Under the pieces are notes generated by a model. That model ran no database searches. It saw only the letters and a program-made list of their open reading frames with translations, and was not told the origin of the DNA. The position numbers and the translations under genes were made by a program. Positions 32,126-44,477 of a DNA stretch of 64,000 bases are shown here, in pieces. Each line of letters starts with the position of its first letter. Position 1 is the first letter of the stretch. The DNA is taken from assembly GCA_914767885.1 (NCBI GenBank), contig CAJZBQ010000050.1, positions 1-64,000 on the forward strand, read 5' to 3'. The DNA comes from Blepharisma stoltei (Eukaryota > Ciliophora > Heterotrichea > Heterotrichida > Blepharismidae).

Positions 32126-32326
32126 TTATTTAGGTCTCGCAATAGTGTCAACATGTCTTTTCTGCTCTTCTCTTAGTGTCTCAAAGTACTTTGCAGAAAA
32201 CGCTATGATATCGCTAGGGTTATTCCTAATCACTTCTTTTGAGTAGTTCTTTAAAATCAATGGTAACTCTTCAGGGACTGAAATTTGTTCAGCTGAGAAC
32301 AATCTCATTTCTTTGATATCTGCCAT
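32126..32326 (-). CDS. RSP11/ROPN1-like RIIa-domain protein
   Basis: 66 aa from ATG 32326 (MADIKEMRLF). The whole protein is an RIIa dimerisation/docking domain: FSAEQISVPEELPLILKNYS, then VIRNNPSDIIAFSAKYFETL. This matches radial spoke protein 11 and ropporin, which bind AKAP helices in the axonemal radial spoke. It is much shorter than Chlamydomonas RSP11, retaining only the domain. It lies head-to-tail convergent with the DM10 axonemal gene, 88 bp apart. Confidence 0.85.
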   Translation of the reverse strand: MADIKEMRLFSAEQISVPEELPLILKNYSKEVIRNNPSDIIAFSAKYFETLREEQKRHVDTIARPK

Positions 32327-32418
32327 ATTATTTTTATAATTCAAATAAAAATTGCTTTGGGTTCTATGATAGGCATTGCTAATTATTAATGAATTATTAT
32401 GAACATTAAATTAGTTAA

Positions 32419-32994
32419 TTAGTCTTGTGAGCTAAAGCTATCATCTTTAGTCAACGGCAGCCTAATTTCGCTGGCAGCTGCTTCCAGACCTCGCCCTTTT
32501 CTGTGTTTTTTATATTTAAATCTTTGGAAGCTTGAGGAGGGGACTTGAAGGCTTTTCTTGATTTTTGCTTCTTCTGCTTCATCTATGGAGGCATCTTTTT
32601 CGTCCGAACTTTCTATGTTGGTGATATTTATGTGAATTTTGTGGTCTTCGGGTCTGTGTTTGGATCCCAAACTTGTTTGGCACCGAAACTCAAAGTTTTT
32701 TAGGTCAGGATGGATTCGCTGCTTATATTTAAACCTTGGAGATAGGTCAATTCCTTCTAATCCGTTAGGAGAAAAAGGAGAACAAGGAGAATTAGAGCCT
32801 AAAATATGCTTTTCTAGGCTAGGAAGTTTCTGATTTAGGGATCCTCTTCTGTTTTTATTGCAAAAATCGCTAAAACCTTCATATACAGGATTTTGGGGAG
32901 TTAGATAATGGTCAATCCTAGGGCTGTTTTTAGGCTTGAAGTGAAATTCTTTCGGATCCACTGAAGGGAGTTTTATAAGTTTTTTTGGTTCCAT
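32419..32994 (-). CDS. Hypothetical disordered protein
   Basis: 191 aa, Pro/Ser/Lys-rich with several SP motifs (KNSPRIDHYL, NSPCSPFSPNG, DLSPRFKYKQ), an acidic patch (SSDEKDASIDEAEEA) and a basic segment (FKYKKHRKGRG). No domain recognised. The style is similar to the SP-rich proteins at 21321 and 9547. Clean ATG and TAA, uninterrupted. Confidence 0.65.
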   Translation of the reverse strand: MEPKKLIKLPSVDPKEFHFKPKNSPRIDHYLTPQNPVYEGFSDFCNKNRRGSLNQKLPSLEKHILGSNSPCSPFSPNGLEGIDLSPRFKYKQRIHPDLKNFEFRCQTSLGSKHRPEDHKIHINITNIESSDEKDASIDEAEEAKIKKSLQVPSSSFQRFKYKKHRKGRGLEAAASEIRLPLTKDDSFSSQD

Positions 32995-33674
32995 TTTTAT
33001 ATGAATTAATGGAATTCTAATTCTAGCAATCCTAATTTATATCTCATTAAAATTGCTTACTCTCCCTCTTTAATAACGAACAAGATTTTTCTGCTTGCTC
33101 TTGAAAAGAAATATGATTTCATAAATAAAATTTATGCTTAATAATGTAAGCTGTGTAATATTAGCTAGAAATTTCGTCAAACAAGTATCATATTTAAATA
33201 ATTTTTGCTCATATTTAAAGAAAGCTAATATTTTCCAAAATAGTGTGTTTTTTTGATGGATGCTCAGGAAGAGTTATAATTAAGAAATATATACTTTATT
33301 TCAATTATTAGTACGATAAGAAGCATTATCTGGATTTACCGTAGCATTTCTAGAATGAGTGATTTGGTAAACAAATCCTGATTAATAAATGAAATAAATA
33401 AAATGCATACTCGTGATCAATTCTGATTTATTAAATTTTGTTATAGTCTTATAAGAAATAGTATAAAATTTAAGGAATGAATTAGTTGTGAGTTAACAGA
33501 TTTATGGATGAGCAAGAAATGAAAGCTCTACCTATTACTTTTAAAAACGAGAGTGCACTAAATTCTGTGACTTAGCTGCATCTCATATTTCAAAAATACT
33601 TGGAAAAAAGTGCATGCTAAAACTGCTCAATTTCCAATTATTTTTTTTATATATTACTCATTAAAAGAAATTTA
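32995..33674. other. Intergenic region with a decayed class A MITE remnant
   Basis: About 680 bp with no gene. From about 33058 (TTACTCTCCCTCTTTAATAACG) to about 33279 the sequence keeps traces of class A (GAACAAGATTTTTCTGCTTGCTC). The rest is AT-rich spacer. Confidence 0.5.
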
Positions 33675-35231
33675 TTAAATTATTGGATATAATCCAACTG
33701 TCTGGATTCCACACACTCCTACCCCATCTTCCATTTTTATATAAAAGTACCCATTCACACCAACATTTGTTCCCCATGAATTCCTTACAATTCAATACCC
33801 TAAGTCCTGTTCTACGTCAACTTGATACCCGACAATTACCACAGCATGGTTTACATTCACTGTGCAGCCGCCATCAATAATTCCACCGGTATAGTGCAGC
33901 ATAGCAGTGTCATCAACTGAGACAGCAATAGGTTGCTGCTTAACAGCACTCACGAATGAAGTAATATTATTAGGTTGCACCACATCAAAATCGCTGATTG
34001 TTGCTAGAGGATATTCAGTAATGCTTTCTTTGCAGTTTCCAACTGAATTAACAAAAGGATAATACTCTTGACTGACAAGCCCATATTTTTTATAATATAT
34101 AATATAGAATGGAAATAATGCTAATATTAATGAAAATAATGTAAAAAATAACAAAAAATATATATATAGCCATAAGTAGCTATGTAGCTGCCAGTATTGC
34201 AACCATGGTTGCCAAACCCCAAAGAGCAGTCTGTGATTTGCTGTACAGAAAGTGAGTGAAGACCTTTGCCGCTGATTGCCCAAGCACTTTCTACTGTGGC
34301 TGCACTTGCAAAAGCGTAGCAGTTAGCGCAGGTATGTTGATCTTTTATAGGTGTAAGAATTCCAGGAACATTTCTCCAGTCCCAAGAAAATATTGTATCT
34401 CCAACTTCAAATTCCTTGTAATGTTCATTTTCTATATAAATAAAATGGCATTCGGTTCGAGTGAAATTAGCTTCGCTAATTTCTCTCCCTCAAGCAATTT
34501 TATTTATGGGGTTAGGCTTTCTTTTGAGAACTTCTGTACAGCAATAGCAGTTTAACTCAGGCAATTAAGCTGGCACTGCTACAAGTGCATCAAGAGGTTC
34601 AAAGCATTGCCTCTCAGCACACCTGAGGAAGGCAACCCTTAGGCGGAACACGCGCAGGAGCTGAGTCAAAGAAGGCAAGGCAAGGTAGCCCGTTGAAGCC
34701 AGAACACTGTATTTGTCCATGCCCTGGCACAACGAAATGGATCGATTCAGAGGTCTATGGACCCGACAAGTGGAAAATATGGTGGCAACTCTGGAAACGG
34801 CTACCCCATAGTGGACGTTAAACGTTATAAACTTAATAAGATAAGATATGCTCAATTTCTACCTTTTCCATAGGTCTAGAATACTTTTCATGAAATTCTT
34901 CTACAGTCATATCTGCAAATTTAGTTATTCCTTTGGTCCAAGAGTGTCTTTGAGAATTGAATTCCTGGAAGTGGGCTAGGTTCTCTCTGAAGATTTGGAA
35001 CCTTTTTAAGAACTCTTCGGGCGTAGGATAATTTTTATTGTAGGTAAGAATGAAACTTTTGAATTGTTCTTGGTCAAGCTCAAATTGGGAAAGGCTGCGG
35101 CTTTTAGAAGGAAAGCTGGATTTTAGAGCGAAAACAGCAAAAAGGATTCCAATGAAGAAAAGTGAAGAAAATAAGATTAGGGATTTCTTCGACTGGCTGG
35201 GGTTATGCTTATACCTCAAATAGGAGTCCAT
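33675..35231 (-). CDS. Papain-family cysteine protease (cathepsin L-like), split by two IESs
   Basis: About 350 aa. N-terminal signal-anchor (LILFSSLFFIGILFAVFAL), an I29 propeptide (FILTYNKNYPTPEEFLKRFQIF), then the mature enzyme: DQHTCANCYAFA with the catalytic Cys (CYAF where W is usual), NHAVVIVGY with the catalytic His, and YWIVRNSWG with the Asn; its first W is TGA. Two inserts interrupt the gene: 427 bp between propeptide and mature domain (restores MEKVENEHYKEFEVGD), and a short AT-rich one of about 74 bp after YIATYGY. Probably lysosomal/food-vacuole or secreted. Ends with TAA at 33675. Confidence 0.93.
34092..34165. other. Short IES, about 74 bp, in the papain gene
   Basis: Almost pure AT sequence bounded by TATA runs. 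Because of the TATATA runs at both ends the exact cut could shift by multiples of 3 (74, 71, 68 or 65 bp), each restoring the frame into KKYGLVSQEYYPF. Confidence 0.7.
34421..34847 (+). mobile_element. IES, 427 bp, class C retroposon
   Basis: Imperfect 14-bp target duplication (ATGTTCATTTTCTA / ATGCTCAATTTCTA). On the plus strand it starts AATGGCATTCGGTTCGAG with the stem-loop GAAATTAGC / GCTAATTTC, shares GAACTTCTG, CAGCAATAGC, CTCTCAGCACA and CCCTTAGGCGGAACACG with the insert at 31148, and ends in a TAAGATAAG tail. The degraded duplication marks it as older than the 31148 copy. Confidence 0.85.
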
Positions 35232-35850
35232 TATTTATATACAGTTAAAGGAGCTCTGAAAAAAAGGATGGTGAAGAAGAAAACTTTATAAGTTAATGTA
35301 GAGTTTTATATGTAGAATTAAGCTTTTCTAAAAATACAAAAGAAATTGATTACCTACACTTTAAATAACAAGAAAAATCATTTCCGCTCTTATAATAAAG
35401 GTCATCAGGCATGATTAGGCAAGTTTTATTTCATGTTAATGTAGCATATTTATATTTATTTATAAAATCAAAATGGAAATATTTTTAAAAATTTATTAAG
35501 CTTATTACCTAAAAATTCTCCATAAGAATTCTCACTCCCCCTGTGCTAGCCAGCAAAATCAATAGAGAAATCCTCCTCTTAGGAAAAAACTCCTTTGACA
35601 AGCCAAAAAATGTTTCTATATAATAATTATTATAATGATATCTCTAGCTAATTCCGTTGAACTTAAGGCTTGGAGTCTAAAACATAAGTTAAATTATGTT
35701 TATTGCGAATTGAGAGTTTTTAATTCTAGAAAAAAATTGAATTATTTTTAAAATATTAAGCCCGATTAAAGTAAACAACTTTTTTGCTCGCTCCCAGAGA
35801 AGGAGTCATTAGATTTCATATTCGATACATAGCTCAGAAAATCATTATAA
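35232..35850. other. Divergent intergenic region with a decayed class A MITE
   Basis: About 620 bp. From about 35540 (CTCACTCCCCCTGTGCTAGCC) to about 35815 (TTTTTGCTCGCTCCCAGAGAAGGAG) lies a diverged class A copy with recognisable interior (ATAATGATATCTCTAGCTAATTCCG). No gene. Confidence 0.65.
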
Positions 35851-38800
35851 ATGGCAAATCTCAGATTCTTCGAACAAAATCTTCCCGATCTCTACCGGCA
35901 TCGGCTGGAACAAGAGCGTGAAGACGCTGCCGACATGATAATTAAAGGCTTTCAGTCCTTTATATCCTCATCCAACGAACAAGAACTTATCAGTTTATGG
36001 ATCCCTTCAGCCCATCGATTTTTAGACATCCACAAATTCAGCCCTGACGAGCAAGTCTCCATTATCCAGACAGTTTTCAGCATAATCAGCTTATCATCCT
36101 TATCAATAGACGCCCTTTCTAGCACCATTTCTCTATTCAATCGTCTCCTCAAGCTTCGGCAGTCCATCAAAACTGAGCTGGAATGAAAAGTCCTGTACAA
36201 TCTCTACAACTGGCTGGTCTCTTCTCAAGAGTCTAAGTTTTTGTTCTACGGATTTGGCCAAATTTCTTATTTATTAGGAGAATTAGCAACTTCTATGAAA
36301 AAAGCTAGGAAATTTTACTCAGAAGGTGCGACAAGAGAAATCATTGATACTTTTAGGAGGAAAATTTGCCCAGGAGGCGATATCAGTGAAGCTGTAACAT
36401 TGATGACGACGCTCATACCTAATAAGGGAGAGGTTGACTCATGGCTCATTGATATTCTCCTTGAAGCAGTAGATTATGATCATAGGAACTTATCAGTGAT
36501 CCTTAAAGTTATTTCATTTTTAGCTGATACTGCTAAAGCAAGCCCTGATTTTAACTGGGAGCCTTATATGCCTAAATTACTAGATTTGTCATTAAGAGCT
36601 ATTCCACTATTACCAAACCCAGCACCAAGACCGAAAACCTATATGGACGAAAACAAAAAGATGGTTGGCTTTATGGGGAGTTTTATGAAAAAAACAGCTG
36701 GGATAGTGAAGTTTTTGATTTTTACCTTAAAAGAGCAAGGGAATTCTCTGAAGTATTTCCAGCAATGGATACAAAATATTAGAGGACACCTTAAAGAAGA
36801 AAAAATGACTACCCATGCCTTTGTGGAGCATTTAAATAAATGTGGGCATTATATGAGCAGAAGGATAAGAAGGGCGAATAAAAATAAAACAGCAGGAGTT
36901 TCGAGCAGCTTGATCAATAAGTTCTTAGACATTTTGCTTCCTTGTGTAGAAGTTGTGTTCCATACCAAGCATTTGGGGACACTTGACAAGCTGTTTAACA
37001 GTTTAAGCTTTATAGCTCCAGAACGGTTTATTTCTTTTTGTATAGCCAATTACCCTTTATGGATAGGCTTAGAAGAAAAAAATTTTATATAGAGCTCATT
37101 AGTCTAAGTTGGCAAGCCAAAAAATAGAAGGCAGCTTTGCAGAACTTGCGATCAGTGCCAAATTATACTGAAAGCTAACAGACCTCGCCAGAAAAATTCT
37201 CCCCATCCATAATGGTGGGTGTACTATACCCAGTATTGTTCATATATTTTAGAAGACTACAACGTTTCTCATGCAAAAGCTATAGAAGTGATGAGACAAA
37301 CTCTAAGGGCGACCTTGGATTCTAAAGTATATAACCACGATATTACTGAGCTTGCTTTACTTATAGAAAAAGGCCTTCAAGAATTAACATCCAGCGATAT
37401 TGATAAAGCTTGCAAAGTCTTAGACTATTATGCAGTCCTTGGCTCTACAATTGCCCTTGATGACTCTGCAGGTGACGGAATTAGAGAATGGGGACAAGGC
37501 TTCATGGAAAGACTCTTAGACACCCTCAGCAAGCTTGAAGAAAAATCTGAAGAAAAAGAAGAAAAACCAGAAAAACCTATGTTCAGCCTATTTGAAAGAC
37601 AGTCATTTAATATTGAAAAATCATTGAAAAATTGTATGAGAGCTTTGTCGTCCAGTGTAGGGATTGATATTTTTTATTTCTGGGTCAATGATTTTCTAGA
37701 ATATATAAAATTCAATGCTTGTAACAACGCCCAGCACGAATTCGGGATAATTGCTGCTGAAATGACAAGAAGGCATCCCCAAAGAGTCCTAGGAAACTTA
37801 TTAGAACTAGTGAAAAATAGGACAGTAAAAAATGGGGAAATCTCGTCCAGAAGCCCAAAAGAAATTTCTTGGCTTGTAGGGATCTTGGTGAGTTCTATGA
37901 GATTTGGAGGGGATTATTTGGTAAATGTCAGAGGACAGATAGAAGAGCTGGTTAGCGTTTTTATAAAAAATGAAAGTGAAAAGATATATGAATTGGCTGG
38001 AGATCTGATAGGAAGCTATATAGAAGGGCTTGTCACGATTTATCCGACTTCTTATCATCCTTTTTTGCCGAGCTTTGTAGATGGTCATATGGATTATAAC
38101 CAATATAGAGGAAGTGTTGGGCAGCAGACTGAAGGGACTGATATGGAAATTTCTTGGTATAAGCCATCTGATGCTGCTCTTATAATTGCTAAAGAATTAG
38201 CTGTAGCTCATTTATTCTCAATAAATACTGAAGCTTCTAAGGATGAGCTTAAAAAGAAACTCGCAATTGCCTCAAGTATTCTACCGGCACTTTCTACGTT
38301 AGAACTCATATCTACCACAAGTCCAGGCTCCTTCAGAGTATCAACAGGCCTTGAAAACCTCAATATCCCTGCAGAACTTCTTGACTCCCACAAATTTTTT
38401 TCGGAGACATTAAAATCCCTTTCTTCTTCCCTTTTAATACTGCTAAAAGATGACGAGTTGAGTATAGGTTAAGGGTGCCTGGCAAGTTAATCCCAGCCCA
38501 GGTAATTGGGCCATACTTTTTAGAGGTTTGGAGTGGATTTTGCCTATTCGGACTTCGTGACAGGATTTTTCCTTGTCCCAAGATGAAAGAATGAAAGAGT
38601 AAAGTTAGCCAATAACTGGGAAGCAATCATATGTCTGTAAGGGCAAAGTAGTCTATAAGAAGATATTGGGCTTTCTTTGCGCTCTGGATACAACCAGAGT
38701 TAAGGGAGTGCTAACCCAACAAGTTTTTCGAGAGGCTGCTGACGCACCAATTGTTGGAAGTTGACAGAAAAAGGGCTCAGTGCAGTGCTACACTTGTGAT

Positions 38801-41577
38801 AGGGCCAATCGAGCCTGAAGACCAATGATACAACGGAGAGGGGCTGAAATAATCTCAAGAGACCCTCTATAATTAATTTAATCTACTCTTCCCACTTAAT
38901 CCTAAATGACTCAAATTTAGCTGAAACCATCATAAAGCTGATTACCTCAACCTTAAAAAACAACGACCTCTGTATCGCTGAAATCAAGCAAGAAGAAGCC
39001 AAACTTCGCATGTTGAGAAACCGAATAGGGAATCCCCTAGTCCCATTTTTTGAAAAAAACCATAGCGAAACCCGCCTTTACCAGATTGAAAAAGCATATA
39101 TCCATCATAATATGAGAATTGCCACTAGGCTCTCACAGAAAAGATGTATAGAGCACTATCAAGATTTACTAGACATCATCATTAATTTATCCCTGCATCA
39201 GCTGAAATCAGTGCGAGGGACTGCTAAATCCAGCTTAAAAAAGGTCATAAGCAACAACTTTTTGTATGGCCAAGAAGTAATTGCATATGTTTGGCAAAAA
39301 ATCGAGGAAAAAATAGGCGAAATCTTTGTGACTAGGAATGAGGAGGATGTAAAAGCAGTTTTGGAGATTATCAGTGATAAAGGGGAGATGTGGAAAAGAG
39401 GGGTTGTGACAAAGATGTATTTGGCACCCAATATTTTGACGCAGGCAAGCAGTATTGAGAACGCAGAAATCCAAATTCCACTGTTTGCGATATTTTCGAA
39501 TTATGTGATGACTGCTTATCCAAATGTAAAAATTACGTCTCAAGGAGGAATTCAGTTATTGGAAGACCATAAAATAAAAGGCAGAGAAATCATTGAAAAA
39601 ATGTGTAGAGAAATATACGGCTATAACTGGAGGTATAAGCTATATGCTATGGTCTATATCATTTTAAATATCGCATCAGTTGCTGATATAGAGTTTTTAA
39701 ATGCAGTCAGTGACGCTTTAACTCCATTAATTCTTGACGAGCATGCTGATATCAGAGATACTGCGGTCCATCTGTTTAATTTTATTCTGAGGCTAAAGGT
39801 TTACCACACTATTCCAAAACCTTCAGTTTCTGCTCTTCCCATGACTGAGTTTTCTGAAGATGCCCGCTACCTTGACCTATCTAATATTTCTACAGTAAAC
39901 CTAGGAAAATTGCATCAGGGATGGTCAATTCTGCCAGATTTCATTAAAAATTACCCAGAAATCGCTTATACCGATTCTCACGATTCTTTGTACGCTTTAC
40001 TAAATTCTGAAGAAAAAGTTGAAAAATTGCTGCAATTCTTAGTTGTAAAGCACCAAATTGAGACTGAGGAAACCCAAATCAGCAACCCTGCCGCACACTC
40101 CACAAACCATGCTCTTGAATTCTTAAATAACCCTGCAAAACTTGTCAATTTTATCCTCGAACACCCTATTAAGCGAAAATCCTCTAGAGGCGCCTATTTT
40201 TCAGTATCCAAAGCAAACTTTTTTAAAGGAATTGGCAGAATTTATGGTCCATCAGGGGTAAGAATTTTGATATCAAAAGCCAGGTCTTTGATTTCTCAAG
40301 AAAAAGAATCACAAATTGTGTTATCAGAAGTCCTTGCAGGTGTATTTCGGTCAATGAAATATTGGGATTCCCAAAGTAAAGAAACTTTTTATGGCTTTTT
40401 TGAAGAAGCTATCAAAAATTGCTCATTAGAGTCCAGTGGAAGCTGGCAAAGAAGCATTGAGTATATGTGCAAAAAACAGTCCCCACATAAAATTTTACCA
40501 ATTTATAGGATTTTGTATAGCAATTTGTCAGTTTCTGCTTCAACCAAATTGAGAAAAATCCTGAAGTTGCTGTCTAGATTTGTTGGGTATTTAGGATGGA
40601 AAGGGATTGAAATATATCCAGAGCTTGTAATGTCCTTAGGCAATTTGCCATCTGATTATTTCGCGTCGTTAAGAGTCACTTCTAGTATTTTGCTAGGGAA
40701 AATCATTTCTGCTACTGGGAGATTTATGAAAAATAATGAAGAAACCCAAAAATACTTGAAAATCGAAATAGAGACTGGCAAATACTGGGGCATTTTTAAG
40801 CCTGCAGCAGCTTATATTACAAATATTCAAGCAATAGAAGAGTCATTATACAGCCATCTGCTTATTGAAATATATAGACAGTTATATAGGGTCCAAAGTT
40901 CTGAATGAAGCTTGATCTCTTATATCACGCTTGGCATCCAAAAGATATTAGAATTCCTTGAAAGCGCTGACTCCAAGCTTTCTCTTGAAGCTTCTACTGC
41001 CATTGCTGAAATTTTTTCATCAAAAATATCCCCAAGCATTTTCTCTAACATTTTGCAATTATTTATAAAATCTGAAGGTGTTTCTTGGCAGTCAATGAAT
41101 ATTAAGATCCATACTTTGGCTTATTTTTGGTACTACAACCAATTTTCTGTGCCATACCCAGACTTTTCTTTGCTGTTTTTCGACCCAAGGCCTGAAACAA
41201 GGAATACTAGCAAGTCGTGCTTGGCGCTAGTGCTAAAAGTGGTCCCATCTGAACAAAAAAACGCATTTTATAATAAATGTCTTGAGATTGGAAAAGAAAA
41301 AGATATCTCTAATAAGATTGCGTATGCGTTTGGGCTAAGTTCGTTGATTTTAAGCTTGGAAGAGTTTATGGAGCCTTGGAAAGGAGATGCAATAATCAAG
41401 TTGTGTAGGATGAAAAGAGAAGGGACAGAAATATCATCCTGTGTCAATTCTACAATGGCTGATTTCTGGAAAGTTCACAAGCCGTTGTGGAATACACAGC
41501 ATTTTAGGGAAAAGTTTACAGATGAGGCAATTGATGTGGTGAGTGGGTTTAACAGTGAGCATTCTTATTTCGCTTAA
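35851..41577 (+). CDS. PSME4: Proteasome activator PA200/Blm10 homolog, split by two IESs
   Basis: 1713 aa after removal of 180 and 405 bp; exactly 1714 codons with two TGA Trp codons (36184-36186, 40906-40908). HEAT-repeat solenoid throughout. Family features include WLIDILLEAVDYDHRNLSV, MEISWYKPSDAALIIAKELA (the surface-exposed W-rich stretch typical of PA200), RGTAKSSLKKVI, and VRIL-type helices towards the C-terminus; it ends EHSYFA, close to the C-terminal YYx gate-opening motif of Blm10/PA200. These proteins cap the 20S proteasome and act on acetylated histones. Human PSME4 is 1843 aa. The largest gene in the window. Confidence 0.88.
37069..37248. other. IES, 180 bp, in the PA200 gene
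   Basis: Flanked by TTAGAAGA (37069-37076, 37249-37256). Its length is a multiple of three but it contains stops. Excision gives PLWIGLEDYNVSHAKAIEVM. Moderately GC-rich, possibly a truncated retroposon. Confidence 0.85.
38463..38867. other. IES, 405 bp, GC-rich, in the PA200 gene
   Basis: TATA on both sides (38463-38466, 38868-38871). Excision gives DDELSIINLIYSSHLILN and opens the frame into the C-terminal half. The insert is GC-rich with several short inverted repeats (GGCAAGTTAATCCC, CCAGCCCAGGTAATTGGG) and no ORF. Confidence 0.85.
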
Positions 41578-41641
41578 CTAATTCAATTTCCTTATTTTCA
41601 TTTTAATAATAGTCATCAAAATAAAACCTTAAAATTTTTAA

Positions 41642-43133
41642 ATGGCAACGGATTATCTGAAAAGAGCCATAGAAGCATCTTATTTTCTTCCTTATATTAC
41701 AGATATAACCAAAGATGCTACCCAAGAAGTTTTCGTAAAGGTTTGTAACATCCTCAAAATGAAATATAGCTCACCATAGATTTTTCTTCAATAATATTCA
41801 TAATTTTATTATAAAAAAATCTGATTTAGCCTGCTAAATTAAAAACCTAGCAAGGTATATTTATTTAAAACACAAACGATCAAAATCGTCAAAAAAAGAA
41901 ACCAAGCCTATCACCGAAGAAAGGAGAAACTCCATCTCTGAAAAGCCTGTAAAACGAGAAGAAACCCCTGAAACGCGTAAAGAAAAAGCAAAAGAAATTA
42001 AACGGCTTCTTAAGAAGCTACAAAAAGAGAAGTCAGAACGACATAGGAAGCTGCAAGAATTGGATGAAGAAGCCAAAAGGAAGCTTGACGAAGATATAGA
42101 GCTTGAAGAAATTTTAAAACAAAAAAGAGAAGAAGAGATGAAAAAAGAAAGAATAAACAATACCTTGAAAAGAAGAGAAAAAGAAGAAAAACACAAAAAA
42201 GAATTTGAAAACTGGAAAAATTTAACAGAAAAAGAGTATAAAAACGTAATAAGCCAAAAATATTTACATGAAAAACTAGAAGAGTCGTATATAACTCAAA
42301 TAGTTATGCCTGAGCTTGAAAAGAAGAAAGCTGAACTTGCTCAAAAAAGATTGCTATTTCAGCCTATTAATCGAGGAGAAATTATAGAGCATGCTAGAAG
42401 ACATGATGACATAATTAAAGATCTTCAAGCTCGTCGAGAAAAAGAAGCCCTCAGCCAATCTATAGACTTGCAGTATCACCAAATCGCTAAAAGTTTTCAT
42501 TCAAAAGCTCAAGATGCTCTAAAAGAAGAAGAAAAAAGGCTAAAAGAAGAAAAAGATAAAGAAGAGCTTGAAAAAAAGCAAAGAATTGAGAAAAAAAATC
42601 AATATGCTGAGCTTGTAAAAGAGCTCTACAGACCTACTGTTGACGAATTTAAAAGGCAAGAAATGAAATTACTTGTAGAAAAACTAAAACTCCCAGTAAG
42701 GAAAAAATTATATGGAATAAACTCAGCTAACACCTATGAAGTTTCTACTGCAAATGGGTCAGTCACCGAAAAACATCGGCGGAAATGGTCAAAAAATCCT
42801 ATGGTGCCTGAACCTCCTCAGAAAAAAGAAATTAAAAAAATAGATTTTCTAGCTGAAATGAGAATTTTAAGGCGCTCTCAAGGCTCAGTTACGAGAAAAT
42901 ATGACCTTGAAAAGGAGTTAATGAGTTATGACCTTCACGATGAAGATAAAACACAGAAACTTATAGAAAAAACTGATTTAGTCGATAAAGAAATCTCAAG
43001 AAAAGAACGAATTTTGAGCTCGAAATTAGCTCATCCGAAAAGCATAGATTTTGCTGACGAACTTAATGACATGATAATCAGCTCTATAAAGGCGAAGCTG
43101 GCTATTGTGAATGCGTCAGTGGATTTATCATAA
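41642..43133 (+). CDS. Coiled-coil protein, unknown, split by a 91-bp IES
   Basis: Predicted 466 aa, exactly 467 codons. The N-terminus MATDYLKRAIEASYFLPYI continues through FVKVCNILKMKYIYLKHKRSKSS after excision. A Glu/Lys coiled coil spans about 85-150 and 215-260. The C-terminal third is more globular, with basic YGINSANTYEVSTANGS and KIDFLAEMRILRRSQGS. No family recognised; composition suggests an axonemal or cytoskeletal protein. Confidence 0.7.
41765..41855. other. IES, 91 bp, TATA-bounded
   Basis: AT-rich insert with TATA at both ends (41765-41768, 41856-41859). Removal joins KMKY to IYLKHKRSKSS in frame and eliminates two in-frame stops. Confidence 0.65.
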
Positions 43134-43313
43134 TTTTTTAATAATTCTTTATATAACTTAAAAAGGGCCAAGTCTCAGGTTTCTTAAATATTTCTACATG
43201 CAATTTTTGCAATATTTTAATTTTTGGCAAGTATTTTTATAAAAATAAAGATTTAAGTTTTTACCTATTTTTCATATAAAATCTTAAATAAATTCGACAA
43301 ATAATAATAGACA

Positions 43314-44306
43314 ATGCGCTTCCTTTTTGCAGCGGCGTTGCTGAGCATCACTTTTGCTGCCACAGTGGAAGAATGCCTAACTCAAGTACAAGCAGGAATG
43401 TTTGAAACCCCTTGCCTGATGCTTTTATTTACTCATCCCTTTAAGAGCGAGTAAAATCATTAGAAAATTCCTTATTTTTTAGAAAAATTAATCCTTTAAG
43501 AGTAGCAAAAAATATTTTTGTCTATCTAAATAATAATATAACAATGAAATCTCCAGGAATTCTATTAATTTAGATATCTTTCATCCTTAAGAAAACATTT
43601 TAAAAATTGAAATAGTTTTTTTTTTTTGTAAATTAGGATATTTTAAATCTAAAAAAATTAATCCCTTTTAAGGGAAGCTAGCAAACTCCTTGGCTACGGA
43701 ATGGTGTCAGCCTCTCTTATGCTAAAATTCCCTCAGATCTTAAAAATCGTCCGCGCAAAAAGCATAGCAGGTCTTTCCTTGACTTCTTTTTACGTAGAAA
43801 CCCTCGGGTTTTCCCTTATCGCAGCTTACAATATTCACAATAAGCAGCCGTTCAGCACTTATGGCGAAAATGTGACCCTCACAGCCCAATGCTGCTTGCA
43901 AGTCTTATGTTACTGGTACTTTGGTAATATTAACACCAAGCACAAGATTTCTGTGCTATTTTTCTTTGTGTTTGCTTGGATACTTCCTTTATTCAGTGAA
44001 ATTTTACCACAGAGCTTGTGGATTATTGCTCCAAATATTAACTTATGTATGAACTTTATCGTGAAAGGATCACAAATACTGACTAACTGAAGGAACGGGT
44101 CGACTGGGCAGCTTTCTTTTATTACAAACTTTATGAACTTTGGAGGAACTTCAGCTAGAATTTTCACGACTTTTACAGAACTGAAAGACCCATTCTTGTT
44201 GTTCAATTATAGCTTTGGGACTTTTCTAAATGCTGTTATTGTGTTTCAGCTGGTTTATTACTGGAATGTTTCTATTGAAGAGAAGAAAGAGAAAAAGGCT
44301 GACTAA
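43314..44306 (+). CDS. MPDU1: MPDU1-like PQ-loop protein, split by a class A-type IES
   Basis: 247 aa after removing 249 bp; exactly 248 codons. Short hydrophobic N-terminus (FLFAAALLSITFAA), then ECLTQVQAGMFETPCLMLLFSKLLGYGM across the junction, the first PQ-loop (MLKFPQILKIVRAKSIAGLS), PFSTYGE, and the second (WRNGSTGQLSFITNFMNFGGTSARIFTT, W = TGA). MPDU1 is an ER membrane protein required for use of dolichol-phosphate-mannose and -glucose in N-glycan and GPI synthesis. The family match is strong along the length. Confidence 0.92.
43430..43678 (-). mobile_element. IES, 249 bp, degenerate class A MITE
   Basis: Bounded by TA (43430-43431, 43679-43680). It begins CTCATCCCTTTAAGAGCGAG, keeps AAAATCATTAGAAAATTCC and ATAATATAACAATGAAATCTCC from class A, and ends TCCCTTTTAAGGGAAG. 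Excision restores the conserved PCLMLLFSKLLGYG. Confidence 0.75.
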
Positions 44307-44477
44307 TTTATTAGAAATTTCGATATAATAGTGATTTTATATAAATTGCATTCGATTTTCTGGATAATTAGAAAATTAATTATAAATTATTGCACTATAA
44401 TCTTATTAAAATTAGCCCTAAAAATAGAATAATTATTATTAAAAATAATCTTATTGATAAATTTGAGCTTACATAAA

